The notes under the pieces are model-generated. The model had not been told where the DNA came from, did not search any database, and saw only the letters and a program-made list of their open reading frames with translations. Made by a program: the position numbers and the translations under genes. A stretch of 42,659 bases of DNA from Actinomycetota bacterium (GTDB lineage Bacteria; Actinomycetota; Actinomycetes; Streptosporangiales; Streptosporangiaceae), in contig JAJPIV010000129.1 of the NCBI GenBank assembly GCA_021324595.1, positions 1-42,659 on the forward strand, written 5' to 3'. Below, piece by piece: positions 27,933 through 36,059 of this stretch (its first letter is position 1; each line of letters starts with the position of its first letter).

Positions 27933-28610
27933 GTGACGCGCAGGCCGCTTGAGGAGATCGTCGAGCCGGGATGGGCGCGGGCGCTGGCGCCGGTGGCCGG
28001 CCAGATCGCCTCGGCCGGGGACTTCCTGCGCGCCGAGGTGGCGGCCGGCCGGTCCTACCTGCCCGCGGGCGACCTGGTGCTGCGCGCGTTCACCCAGCCG
28101 TTCGACCAGGTCCGGGTGCTGATCGTGGGCCAGGACCCGTACCCGACGCCCGGCCACCCGGTCGGGCTGAGCTTCTCGGTGGCCCCGGGCGTGCGGCCGC
28201 TGCCGCGCAGCCTGGTGAACATCTTCCGCGAGTACGCCGACGACCTCGGCTACCCGGTGCCATCCAGCGGCGACCTGAGCCCGTGGACCGAGCGGGGCGT
28301 GCTCCTGCTCAACAGGGTGCTGACCGTCCAGCCCGGCAAGCCGGGGTCGCATCGCGGCAAGGGCTGGGAGGCGGTGACCGAGCAGGCGATCCGGGCGCTG
28401 GCCGCCCGGCCCGGCCCGCTGGTGGCGATCTTGTGGGGCCGGGACGCGCGGAGCCTGGCGCCGCTGCTGCGCGGCGCCGGCCTGGTGGAGTCGGCCCACC
28501 CCAGCCCGATGTCGGCGGATCAGGGGTTCTTCGGCTCCCGGCCGTTCAGCCGGGCCAACGAGATGCTCCGGAGGCTGGGCGGCGAGGAGATCGACTGGAA
28601 GCTCCCGTAG
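27933..28610 (+). CDS. ung: Uracil-DNA glycosylase, family 1
   Basis: A 225-aa base-excision repair enzyme. The water-activating motif [18 protein letters not shown] is at about 66-83; Pro replaces the His of classic GQDPYH, as in other actinobacterial Ung proteins. The minor-groove and catalytic loop [11 protein letters not shown] is near 189-199. GRDA and the [10 protein letters not shown]-terminus also fit. I chose the GTG at 27933 because the homologous sequence starts there; there is no strong Shine-Dalgarno. It stands alone, 86 bases after the CRISPR repeats. Confidence 0.93.
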   Translation: MTRRPLEEIVEPGWARALAPVAGQIASAGDFLRAEVAAGRSYLPAGDLVLRAFTQPFDQVRVLIVGQDPYPTPGHPVGLSFSVAPGVRPLPRSLVNIFREYADDLGYPVPSSGDLSPWTERGVLLLNRVLTVQPGKPGSHRGKGWEAVTEQAIRALAARPGPLVAILWGRDARSLAPLLRGAGLVESAHPSPMSADQGFFGSRPFSRANEMLRRLGGEEIDWKLP

Positions 28611-28663
28611 CGGCCCTCGCCGGCCGATTCGGGCGGGACCGGGCTTCCGGGCAGAATGGGGCC

Positions 28664-31255
28664 ATGAACCCGCCGGCCGACCGCATCGGCGACCTCGCGG
28701 GCGCCGGCGACGGCTCCGAGGCCGCGGGCGGCACCGCCCCGTTCGTGGCCGTCTCCGGGCTCGCGGTGAGCTTCGGCTCGGTCCGCGCGCTCGACGGGGT
28801 TGACCTTGAGGTCATGCCCGGCGAGGTGGTCGCCCTCGCCGGGGAGAACGGCGCGGGGAAGACCACGCTGGTCCGCTGCCTGGCCGGCGACATCGCGCCG
28901 ACCAGCGGCCAGATCCTGCTGGGCGGGCGGCCGTTGCCGCCCGACCCGCTGTCGGCCGCCAGGCGCGGCGTCGGCGTCGTCTGGCAGGACCTGGCGCTGT
29001 GCGAGAACCTGGACATCGCGTCGAACCTGCTGCTCGGCCGCGAGCGCCGCCGTCAGCTCCTGTCGGACGTGCGGATGCACGCCGACGCCGCCGCGCTGCT
29101 CGCCAGGCTCGGCATCCCGCTGGCCGACACCACCCGCACGATCCGCGCCCTGTCCGGCGGCCAGCGCCAGCTGGTCGCCATCGCCCGGGCGATGGTGGGA
29201 GAGCCCGCGCTGCTGTTGCTCGACGAGCCGACCGCGTCGCTGAGCCTGCGGCATGCCGCCCAGGTGGAGGAGCTGATCGCCGCGCTCCGGGAGCGGGCGA
29301 CGACGATCGTGATCGCCTGCCACGACATCGACCTGATGTTCCGGCTCGCGGACCGCATCGTGGTGCTGCGCCACGGCCGCGTCGCGGCCGAGGCCGATCC
29401 CGCGGCCGTCCACCCCGACGAGGTCGCCGCGCTGCTGTCCGGCCAGGAGCTGGACTCCTCGCCCCGGCGCCAGCTGACCCGGCTGCACGGACTCACCGGC
29501 CGGCTGGTCGCCGCCGACCCGTCGTCCAGCCTGTCGCTGATCCTGTCCGCGCTCGGCGCCGCCCTGGGCTCCGACCGGCTGTGCATCCATCTGGCGGCCG
29601 GCGGCGAGCTGGCCTGCGCGGCCTCGTTCGGGCTGCCCGATGCCCTGCTCGCCCGGTGGTCCAGGCTGCCCGCCGGCCCGGACGGCGGCCCGGTGGGCCT
29701 GGCCGCCTCCGTCTCCAGGCCGGTGATCGTCGAGGACGCCGCGGCCGGCTGGGGCCCGTTCGCCGCGCTGGCGGCGTCCTGCGGCATCGCCAGCTCCTGG
29801 TCGGTGCCCGTCCTCGCCCGCGATGGGCTGGCGGGCGTGATCACCGGATTCAGCGACGTGCCGGGCAAGCCCGAGCGGGACCAGCTCGACCTGGTCACCG
29901 TCTACTCCGGCTACGCGGCGAGCGCGATCGAACGGGACCGGCTGCTGGACGAGGTCACCGAGCGCAACCGGGTGCTGGAGACGATCCGGGAGGTCCTCGA
30001 GACGCTGGCCGGCCCGATCGCCGTGGGCGAGGGGCTCGGCATCGCCCTCCAGGCGCTCTGCGCGGGCCTGCAGGCCGACGAGGTCCGGCTGCTCACCTGG
30101 TCGGCGGAGGGGGAGCCGAGGTGCCGTGCCCGCGCCGTCGGCGGAGGCGAGCGGATGCGCCGGGCGCCGCCTAGGCCCCGCGGCGGGCTGCCCGCCGTCA
30201 CCGACCTGTTCGACCAGCGGCACGACGGGACGGCGCGGCAGATACCCGGCGAGGACGGCCGCTGGTACCTGGCGGTCACGTTCGGCGCGCCGGGCGGCCC
30301 GAGCGTGCTGCTGGCGAGCTGGCGGTCCGGGCCGCCGACCACGGAAGCGGCGGTCCTGGCCGAGGACGCGGCGCACTCGCTGCGCCTGGCGCTCGAACGG
30401 GAGCAGGCTGGCCTGGCGCTGCAGGAGGCCACGGCGCTGCGCCGGTCGCAGGAGCTCCAGCGCGAGTTCCTCACCCGGCTCAGCCATGAGCTGAGGACCC
30501 CGCTGACCGCCATCCGCGGCTACGCGACCAGCCTGCTGCAGCCCGACGTGACCTGGGACGCCGACTCGCAGCAGCGGTTCCTCGCCCGGATCGCCACCGA
30601 GTCCGCCAGGCTCGGCAGGCTCGTCGACGACCTTCTCGACTTCTCCGCGATCGAGCTCGGCATCCTGCGGCTGCAGCCGGACTGGTGCGACCTTTCCCTG
30701 GTGCTCGAGGCGGCCGCGGCGTGCCTGCCGCCGGAGCGCTCGGCGGCCGTCGGGATCTCCTGCGCCCCCGGGCTGCCGGTGGTCTGGGCCGATCACGACC
30801 GCCTGGAGCAGGTCTTCGTGAACCTGCTCGGCAACGCCTTCGCTCACAACCCGCCGGGGACCGCGGTCCGGGTGCGCGCCGAGCCAGCCGGCGCCGGGAT
30901 GGTGGCCGTGACGGTCGCCGACGACGGAGTCGGCCTGCCCCCCGAGGTGGCGGCCGCGCCGTTCGAGCCGAGGCGGGGCCGGCGGACCAGGAGCGCCGGG
31001 GCCGGCCTTGGCCTGTCGATCGCCCGGGGGATCGTGGCCGCGCACGGCGGCCGGATCGACGTGCGGCCGGCGGATGCGGGCACGTGCTTCGTGGTGCTGC
31101 TGCCGGTCGAGGACGGCGCCCGCGGGGAGGACGGCACGAGGCCCGGCACGGCGGTGCCCGAGTGGCCCGCCGTGGCCGGGCGGGCGGCGCGTGCCGCGCC
31201 GGGGCGCGGACGGCCGGGCGGGCGGGCGCGGAGGGGGGTGGCAGCTAATGGCTGA
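28664..31255 (+). CDS. Hybrid sensor: ABC ATPase domain fused to GAF-like regions and a histidine kinase
   Basis: An 863-aa soluble protein with no membrane segment. Residues 27-260 are a full ABC ATPase of the sugar-transport type: Walker A GENGAGKT (60-67), Q-loop Q108, signature LSGGQ (163-167), Walker B LLLLDE (183-188) and H-loop His220. Residues about 283-420 and 430-575 look like two GAF-type regions joined by a helix. The kinase core follows: phospho-acceptor His608 in LSHELRTPL, N-box N720/N724 in FVNLLGNAFAHN, G1 box DDGVG (753-757) and G2 box GAGLGLS. Every catalytic element needed by both halves is present. The C-terminal tail (about 820-863) is Arg/Gly-rich. The stop overlaps the response regulator start by eight bases. 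The fusion suggests sensing tied to sugar transport; ligand and permease partner are unknown. Confidence 0.9.
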   Translation: MNPPADRIGDLAGAGDGSEAAGGTAPFVAVSGLAVSFGSVRALDGVDLEVMPGEVVALAGENGAGKTTLVRCLAGDIAPTSGQILLGGRPLPPDPLSAARRGVGVVWQDLALCENLDIASNLLLGRERRRQLLSDVRMHADAAALLARLGIPLADTTRTIRALSGGQRQLVAIARAMVGEPALLLLDEPTASLSLRHAAQVEELIAALRERATTIVIACHDIDLMFRLADRIVVLRHGRVAAEADPAAVHPDEVAALLSGQELDSSPRRQLTRLHGLTGRLVAADPSSSLSLILSALGAALGSDRLCIHLAAGGELACAASFGLPDALLARWSRLPAGPDGGPVGLAASVSRPVIVEDAAAGWGPFAALAASCGIASSWSVPVLARDGLAGVITGFSDVPGKPERDQLDLVTVYSGYAASAIERDRLLDEVTERNRVLETIREVLETLAGPIAVGEGLGIALQALCAGLQADEVRLLTWSAEGEPRCRARAVGGGERMRRAPPRPRGGLPAVTDLFDQRHDGTARQIPGEDGRWYLAVTFGAPGGPSVLLASWRSGPPTTEAAVLAEDAAHSLRLALEREQAGLALQEATALRRSQELQREFLTRLSHELRTPLTAIRGYATSLLQPDVTWDADSQQRFLARIATESARLGRLVDDLLDFSAIELGILRLQPDWCDLSLVLEAAAACLPPERSAAVGISCAPGLPVVWADHDRLEQVFVNLLGNAFAHNPPGTAVRVRAEPAGAGMVAVTVADDGVGLPPEVAAAPFEPRRGRRTRSAGAGLGLSIARGIVAAHGGRIDVRPADAGTCFVVLLPVEDGARGEDGTRPGTAVPEWPAVAGRAARAAPGRGRPGGRARRGVAANG

Positions 31256-31952
31256 CCAGCACGGCAGGACGCGGGCCCTGCTCGTGGAGGACGACCCGAA
31301 CATCGTGGACCTCATCCGGTCCAACCTGGCCGTGCGCGGCTTCGACACGGTGATCTCCGCGGACGGGTCGCGGGCCCTCCAGCTCCTGGACACCGAGGCT
31401 CCCGACATCGTCCTGCTCGACCTGATGCTGCCCGAGGCGGACGGGTTCGAGCTGTGCCGGCAGATGCGGGAGCGCTCCGGGGTCGCGATCATCGTCGTCT
31501 CGGCCAGGGGCGGCGAGCGCGACAAGGTCACCGCGCTGAACATGGGCGCCGACGACTACATGACCAAGCCGTTCAGCATCGAGGAGCTGCTCGCCCGGAT
31601 CACGGCCACCCTCCGCCGGACCAGGCCCGCCCCGCCACCGCCGGCCGCCTCCCAGGTCATCGAGGTCGGCGACCTGCGCATCGACCTCGCCAGCGAGCAG
31701 GTGCTGCGGCGCGGGGAGCGGGTGCACCTGACGCCGACCGAGTTCGCCCTGCTCCGCGAGCTCGTCACCAACCGGGGCAAGCTGCTCACCCACGCGCACC
31801 TGCTGCGCCGGGTCTGGGGGCACGGCTACGAGACCGAGACCGAGTACGTGCGGGTCTACGTGCGCAGGCTCCGCTCGAAGCTGGAGGACGAGGGCGGTGT
31901 GCCGCTGATCCTGACCCAGCCGCGGGCCGGGTACCGGTTCGCACCGGACTAG
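31248..31952 (+). CDS. OmpR/PhoB-family response regulator
   Basis: A 234-aa regulator. The receiver has the acidic pair in VEDDPN, phospho-acceptor Asp58 in LLDLMLPEADGF, Ser85 and Lys107 in YMTKPF. The C-terminal winged helix begins near 137 (VIEVGDLRIDL) and has LTPTEFALLRELV, the recognition segment YVRVYVRRLRSKL and the RAGYRF end. It resembles KdpE-like members. Because it overlaps the hybrid kinase gene, it is surely the partner. Likely targets are the transporter genes 234 bases downstream, but I cannot point to a convincing direct-repeat operator. Confidence 0.95.
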   Translation: MADQHGRTRALLVEDDPNIVDLIRSNLAVRGFDTVISADGSRALQLLDTEAPDIVLLDLMLPEADGFELCRQMRERSGVAIIVVSARGGERDKVTALNMGADDYMTKPFSIEELLARITATLRRTRPAPPPPAASQVIEVGDLRIDLASEQVLRRGERVHLTPTEFALLRELVTNRGKLLTHAHLLRRVWGHGYETETEYVRVYVRRLRSKLEDEGGVPLILTQPRAGYRFAPD

Positions 31953-32166
31953 CCCGGCCAGCCGGAGCGAGCGGCCGGGCGGAGCGGGTCCGCGGGGCGG
32001 GGCCGTCGAGCCGGGGCGGGACCATCGCGCGCGGCGGCGGCCACCGCGGCCCGGCGTATTCCGCCAATAGGCTCGCGTTAATGGAATTTTCATGCCGTGC
32101 GGCAGATGTTAACGGCCACGTTCATCCCGCGACTTCTAGAGTTCAGCTCGACAGGCGGCTGCGGGC

Positions 32167-32183
32167 GCCCGCCGGAGGCGGGC
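32167..32183 (+). promoter_or_regulatory. Hairpin covering the Shine-Dalgarno of the sugar-binding protein gene
   Basis: GCCCGCC (32167-32173) pairs perfectly with GGCGGGC (32177-32183) around a GGA loop. The Shine-Dalgarno GGAGG (32174-32178) lies in the loop and the first pairs, three bases before the ATG. It would limit initiation unless opened. About 90 bases upstream (32050-32110) is an AT-richer patch likely to hold the promoter, including the imperfect palindrome atggaattttcat. Confidence 0.4.
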
Positions 32184-32186
32184 GGC

Positions 32187-33455
32187 ATGGCGCCGGTCCG
32201 GTCACTGGCGGCCGATCCAGCCAGCACGACGAAGCGGGTGGTGCAGTTGCAGCAAGTAACCAGGAAGGTCGCCCTCACGGCGACGGTCGCGGGCCTGGCC
32301 GTCGTCGCCGCGGCCTGCGGCAGTTCATCGAACAAGCCTTCTGGCGGCAGCCACAGCAGCGTCGCTGTGCCGCAGATCTCGGCCACGCAGTTCAACCGCA
32401 CGTTCTCCGTAATGGCCGAGCTCAAGCCGCTCGCCAAGATCGGCAAGGGGAACGTCGCGGTCATCCTTCCCGACACGGTGTCCTCGGCCAGGTACACCGA
32501 GTTCGACGCGCCGTACCTGACCAAGGCGCTGGAGGCGGCCGGGCTGTCGGCCTCGCAGTTCACCGTCCAGAATGCCCAGGGCAGCGATGCGACGGAGCTG
32601 AGTGACGCGCAGACCGCCATCACCAAGGGCGCCACCGTCCTGATCATGGACCCGCTCGACTCCGGCGTCGGCGCGGCGATCGAGAAGTACGCGGCGGCGC
32701 ACGGCGCGGCCGTCATCGACTACGACCGGCTCACCCTCGGCGGCAGCCGCAAGTACTACGTCAGCTTCAACAACGTCAAGGTCGGCAACCTGCTCGGCCA
32801 GGGCCTGGTGCAGTGCGTGAGCGCCTGGCACGTCGCCCACCCGAACGTCCTCGTCATGTACGGGTCGCCGACGGACAACAACGCCACGCTCTTCGGCGAG
32901 GGCTACAACGCGGTCCTCGGCCCGCTGTTCAAGTCGGGCAAGTGGAAGGAGGTCGGCAAGGCTCCGGGAACCTGGGACCCGCCGACCGCGCTGACCGAGT
33001 TCCAGCAGCAGTTCACCGCGCATCCGAGCATCAACGCGCTGCTGTCGCCCAATGACGAGAACGCGGCGCCGATCATCAGCTACCTGCAGAAGAAGGGGAT
33101 CAAGCCCAGGACGTTCCCGGTGACCGGCCAGGACGCCACCCTGGTCGGCCTGCAGAACATCCTGGCCGGGTACCAGTGCGGCACCGTCTACAAGCCGATC
33201 TACCTGGAGGCGCAGGCCGCGGCCGCGCTCGCGATGTACCTGCGGGCCGGGGTGACCCCGCCGGCCGCGCTGGCGAACGGGACGACGATGGACACCACGT
33301 CGCACGTCGCGGTGCCGTCCGTGCTCTTGACTCCCACCTGGGTGACGACGTCGAATATGGCGAGCACGGTCATCGCGGACAACTTCGTGCCCGCATCGCA
33401 GCTGTGCACGGCCAAGTACAAGGCGGCCTGCCAGGCGGCCGGGATCTCGGGGTAG
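32187..33455 (+). CDS. Sugar ABC transporter substrate-binding lipoprotein
   Basis: An about 422-aa periplasmic-binding-protein-type receptor of the ribose/xylose (XylF/RbsB, type 1) family. Residues about 19-46 form a lipoprotein signal: basic stretch, hydrophobic TATVAGLAVVAA, then AAAC-GSSS as lipobox. The mature part starts with VAVILPDTVSSARYTEFDAPYL, followed by DPLDSGVGAAIEKYAAAHGAAVIDYDRL, as in XylF-like proteins. The ATG at 32187 has GGAGG with eight-base spacing; GTGs at 32238 and 32241 would give a more usual, shorter signal peptide and are real alternatives. The ATPase and permease follow, so it should deliver the ligand to them. Confidence 0.9.
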   Translation: MAPVRSLAADPASTTKRVVQLQQVTRKVALTATVAGLAVVAAACGSSSNKPSGGSHSSVAVPQISATQFNRTFSVMAELKPLAKIGKGNVAVILPDTVSSARYTEFDAPYLTKALEAAGLSASQFTVQNAQGSDATELSDAQTAITKGATVLIMDPLDSGVGAAIEKYAAAHGAAVIDYDRLTLGGSRKYYVSFNNVKVGNLLGQGLVQCVSAWHVAHPNVLVMYGSPTDNNATLFGEGYNAVLGPLFKSGKWKEVGKAPGTWDPPTALTEFQQQFTAHPSINALLSPNDENAAPIISYLQKKGIKPRTFPVTGQDATLVGLQNILAGYQCGTVYKPIYLEAQAAAALAMYLRAGVTPPAALANGTTMDTTSHVAVPSVLLTPTWVTTSNMASTVIADNFVPASQLCTAKYKAACQAAGISG

Positions 33456-33489
33456 GAATGATCGCTCGGGGCAGCGAAGGCCTCCGGCA

Positions 33490-34398
33490 GTGGTGACGCC
33501 CTCGGACGGTGCCCGGCCCGCCGCGGCGGGCCGGGCACCGTCCGGCCAGGGCGGGCCGGGCCAGCGGCACGCGGCCGGCGACGGCCGGGCCGGCGGAGCG
33601 CCGCTGCTGCGGCTGCGGGGGCTCGGCAAGCGGTTCGGGCCGGTGCAGGCGCTCTCCGGCGTGGACCTCGACGTGCCGGCCGGGCAGGTGACCGCGCTCG
33701 TCGGTGACAACGGCGCCGGCAAGACCACGCTGATCAAGTGCGTCGCGGGCATCTGGGAGCCGAGCGAGGGCGAGATCATCTGGAAGGGCCACCCGGTGCA
33801 CGTGCGCACGCCGCGGGACGCCTCGGCGCTCGGCATCGCGACCGTGTACCAGGACCTGGCGCTCTGCGACAACCTGGACATCGTGCAGAACATGATGCTC
33901 GGGCACGAGCCGCGCAAGTTCGGCCTGCTCGACGAGGTCGCGATGGAGCTGACCGCCAGGCGCACCCTCGCCGACCTGGCGGTGACCACCGTGCGCTCGG
34001 TCCGGCAGACCGTCGGCTCGCTCTCCGGCGGCCAGCGCCAGTCGGTGGCGGTCGCCAGGGCGGGCATGCAGGAGGCCCAGCTCGTCATCATGGACGAGCC
34101 CACCGCGGCGCTCGGGGTGAGCCAGACCGAGCTCGTGCTCGCCCTGATCACGCGGCTGGCCCAGCGCGGGCACGCGGTGATCGTGATCTCGCACAATCTC
34201 AACGACGTGTTCCGCGTCGCCGACCGGATCGCCGTGCTCTACCTCGGCCGGCTGGTCGCGGACGGCCCGGCCGCCGAGTTCGACCGGCAGTCGGTGGTCG
34301 ACATCATGACGACGGGCACGTCCCTGCGCCGGGGCAGTGGCGCGAGCTCCCGTGAGGGCGCGCTGCCCGCGGCGCCGGACACCGGCTGGGAGGTCTAG
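33490..34398 (+). CDS. Sugar ABC transporter ATP-binding protein (single ATPase domain)
   Basis: A 302-aa ATPase. Walker A GDNGAGKT (72-79), the Q-loop in TVYQDLALCDNLDI, signature LSGGQRQ, Walker B VIMDEPTAALG and H-loop His in VISHNLNDVF are all intact. It has one ATPase domain, whereas RbsA/XylG/MglA proteins usually have two in one chain of about 500 aa, so it must pair with itself or with another ATPase. The first 37 residues are low complexity, and their codons contain a 42-bp perfect palindrome; no later in-frame ATG, GTG or TTG precedes the domain. The permease starts two bases after the stop. Confidence 0.92.
   Translation: MVTPSDGARPAAAGRAPSGQGGPGQRHAAGDGRAGGAPLLRLRGLGKRFGPVQALSGVDLDVPAGQVTALVGDNGAGKTTLIKCVAGIWEPSEGEIIWKGHPVHVRTPRDASALGIATVYQDLALCDNLDIVQNMMLGHEPRKFGLLDEVAMELTARRTLADLAVTTVRSVRQTVGSLSGGQRQSVAVARAGMQEAQLVIMDEPTAALGVSQTELVLALITRLAQRGHAVIVISHNLNDVFRVADRIAVLYLGRLVADGPAAEFDRQSVVDIMTTGTSLRRGSGASSREGALPAAPDTGWEV
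33503..33544. repeat. 42-bp perfect palindrome at the 5' end of the ATPase gene
   Basis: Two 20-base arms are exact reverse complements around a self-complementary GC dinucleotide, so the whole 42 bases read the same on both strands. In RNA it forms a very stable hairpin covering roughly codons 5-19 of the ATPase. No T-run follows. Between a binding-protein gene and its membrane-part genes such structures often protect or stop the upstream message. Confidence 0.95.
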
Positions 34399-34400
34399 CC

Positions 34401-35723
34401 ATGGCAGTGCCCACGCAGGAGCCGACGCCCGGCGGGCGGCGGGCGGTGGTCGCGGCCGAGCCCGAGTCCGCCGCGCCGGTCGACGTCACCGGCGTCGGGG
34501 CGCCCGACCTCATCGCGGACTCGTTCGGCGAGTACGCGCGGATCTGGTTCCGGCGGATCCGCAGCGGAGAGAGCGGCGTGCTGCCGGTCGTGATCGGGCT
34601 GATCGGGATCGTGATCTACTTCCAGGTCCGCAACGCCCGCTTCCTGTCGGCGGGCAACCTGGTCAACCTGATGACCCAGGCGGCGTTCCTGGTGACGTTC
34701 GGGATGGCCGAGGTCTTCGTGCTGCTGCTCGGGGAGATCGACCTGTCGGTCGGCTACAACGCCGCGCTCGGCGCCGTGATCACGCTCTGGCTGCTCGCGC
34801 ACCCGTTCCCGCTCTGGCTCGCCGTCCTGGCCGGCCTGGCGTTCAGCTCCGCCTACGCCGGCGTCCAGGGCCTGATCGTGACCCGCCTGGGGCTGCCCTC
34901 GTTCGTGGTCACCCTCGCCGGGTACCTGTGCGGGTTCGGCCTGCTGCTGTTCCTGATCAACACCGCGGCGCCGAACTCGGGCGGCACGATCTCGCTGACC
35001 AACAACATCCTCGCCGACATCGAGTACGGCTCGCTGAGCCCGGTGGCCAGCTGGGTCGTGATGCTCGCCGCGGTCGCGGCCACCGCCGTCTTCATGATCG
35101 TCCGGGATGCCCGCAGGCGGGCGAACCGGCTTGCCGCCCCGCCGCTCAGCGTGACCTTGCTGAAGATCGCGATGATGGCGCTCGTGGGCGTCGCCGTGGT
35201 GCTGGTGAGCAACATCAACAGGAGCCTGAGCGCCACGGTCATCGCCGGCGTGCCGTGGGCCGTGGTGCTGATCCTCGCGCTGCTCGTCGCGTTCACCGTG
35301 CTGCTCAACCGCACCAGGCTCGGGCGGTACGTCTACGCGATCGGCGGGAACGCCGAGGCCGCCCGCCGGGCCGGCATCAACGTCGGCCGGATCAAGGTCC
35401 TCGCGTTCACCCTCTGCGGCCTGACCGCCGGCATCAGCGGCCTCATCTACGCCTCGAACCTGCAGTCGATGTCCAACAACTTCCAGGGCGGCCAGTACGT
35501 TCTCTACGCGGTAGCGGCGGCCGTGATCGGCGGCACCAGCCTGTTCGGCGGCCGCGGCCGGATGGTGGGCGCGGTCCTCGGCGGGCTCGTGGTCGGCGTG
35601 ATCTTCAACGGCCTGTTCCTGCTCGGCCTGGGCCCGGCGGCCCAGAACATCTGGTCGGCCGTCGTGCTGCTGGCGGCGGTGCTCGTGGACGCCCTCGCCA
35701 GGCGGGGAGCGGCGGCCCGGTAG
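34401..35723 (+). CDS. Sugar ABC transporter permease (ribose/xylose type)
   Basis: A 440-aa membrane protein of the RbsC/XylH family. After a soluble N-terminal about 55 residues there are many hydrophobic segments (GVLPVVIGLIGIVIYF; FLVTFGMAEVFVLLL and others). The family signature GEIDLSVGYNAALGAV lies near 112-127, GLPSFVVTLAG near 165, and IGGTSLFGGRGRMVGAVLGG in the C-terminal half. A cytosolic Arg-rich loop near 235-245 likely contacts the ATPase. It completes the binding protein-ATPase-permease set; the substrate is probably a pentose or related sugar but is not determinable. Confidence 0.93.
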   Translation: MAVPTQEPTPGGRRAVVAAEPESAAPVDVTGVGAPDLIADSFGEYARIWFRRIRSGESGVLPVVIGLIGIVIYFQVRNARFLSAGNLVNLMTQAAFLVTFGMAEVFVLLLGEIDLSVGYNAALGAVITLWLLAHPFPLWLAVLAGLAFSSAYAGVQGLIVTRLGLPSFVVTLAGYLCGFGLLLFLINTAAPNSGGTISLTNNILADIEYGSLSPVASWVVMLAAVAATAVFMIVRDARRRANRLAAPPLSVTLLKIAMMALVGVAVVLVSNINRSLSATVIAGVPWAVVLILALLVAFTVLLNRTRLGRYVYAIGGNAEAARRAGINVGRIKVLAFTLCGLTAGISGLIYASNLQSMSNNFQGGQYVLYAVAAAVIGGTSLFGGRGRMVGAVLGGLVVGVIFNGLFLLGLGPAAQNIWSAVVLLAAVLVDALARRGAAAR

Positions 35724-35830
35724 CGGGCGGGGCCCGCCGGCGGGCGCCGCGGGCGCCGGCCGGTGCCTCCTCGGCCCGCGCGGGCCCGGGCGGGCCGCGG
35801 GGCCGTGGCATACTGGTTTGCACAGGAAAG
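35724..35830 (+). terminator. GC-rich palindromes after the permease, then a candidate rib promoter
   Basis: Several short perfect palindromes follow the permease stop, including GGCCCGCGCGGGCC at 35773-35786; no T-run follows, so this is only a possible actinobacterial-style terminator. CATACT at 35809-35814 is a plausible -10 that would start transcription just before the riboswitch, but no good -35 is seen. Confidence 0.35.
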
Positions 35831-35990
35831 GCGTGCTCCGGGGTCGGTGCAACTCCGAACCGGCGGTGACAGTCCGCGACCCGGCCGCGCAGCGGGCGTC
35901 CCGGACCTCCCGGGAGCGCCGCCGCGTCGGCCGGCTGAACCGGTGGGATCCCGGTACCGACGGTGAAAGTCCGGATGGGAGGCAGCACGC
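35831..35990 (+). promoter_or_regulatory. FMN riboswitch (RFN element) aptamer
   Basis: The conserved RFN blocks are present: a GGTGCAACTCCGAACCGGCG segment near 35847, GGTGACAGTCCGCGACC near 35865, and at the 3' side GAACCGGTGGGATCCCGGTA, ACCGACGGTGAAAGTCCGGA and TGGGAGGCAGCA. Helix P1 is perfect: 35831-35837 GCGTGCT pairs with 35984-35990 AGCACGC. The variable GC-rich arm lies at about 35890-35935. FMN binding should lower expression of ribE-ribBA-ribH. Confidence 0.97.
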
Positions 35991-36059
35991 GCGCGGCCGC
36001 ATGCGGCCGCGAGATCGCGCGTCGGCGCGCCCCGGGGCCAGGACGGCGGGAGGGGCGCG
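35991..36059 (+). promoter_or_regulatory. Expression platform of the FMN riboswitch, Shine-Dalgarno sequestering
   Basis: CGCGCCCC (36026-36033) pairs perfectly with GGGGCGCG (36052-36059), covering half of the ribE Shine-Dalgarno GGGAGGGG (36048-36055) and reaching the GTG. A competing pairing, GCGCGC 35989-35994 with 36025-36030, would break that stem and uses bases shared with P1. A 20-bp perfect palindrome at 35992-36011 lies between. No T-run is present, which argues for translational rather than transcriptional control. Confidence 0.6.

Noticed and set aside
27971-28663. Long in-frame extension upstream of the hybrid sensor
   Set aside because: It overlaps ung in another frame and has no domain; the ATG at 28664 directly precedes the ABC domain leader.
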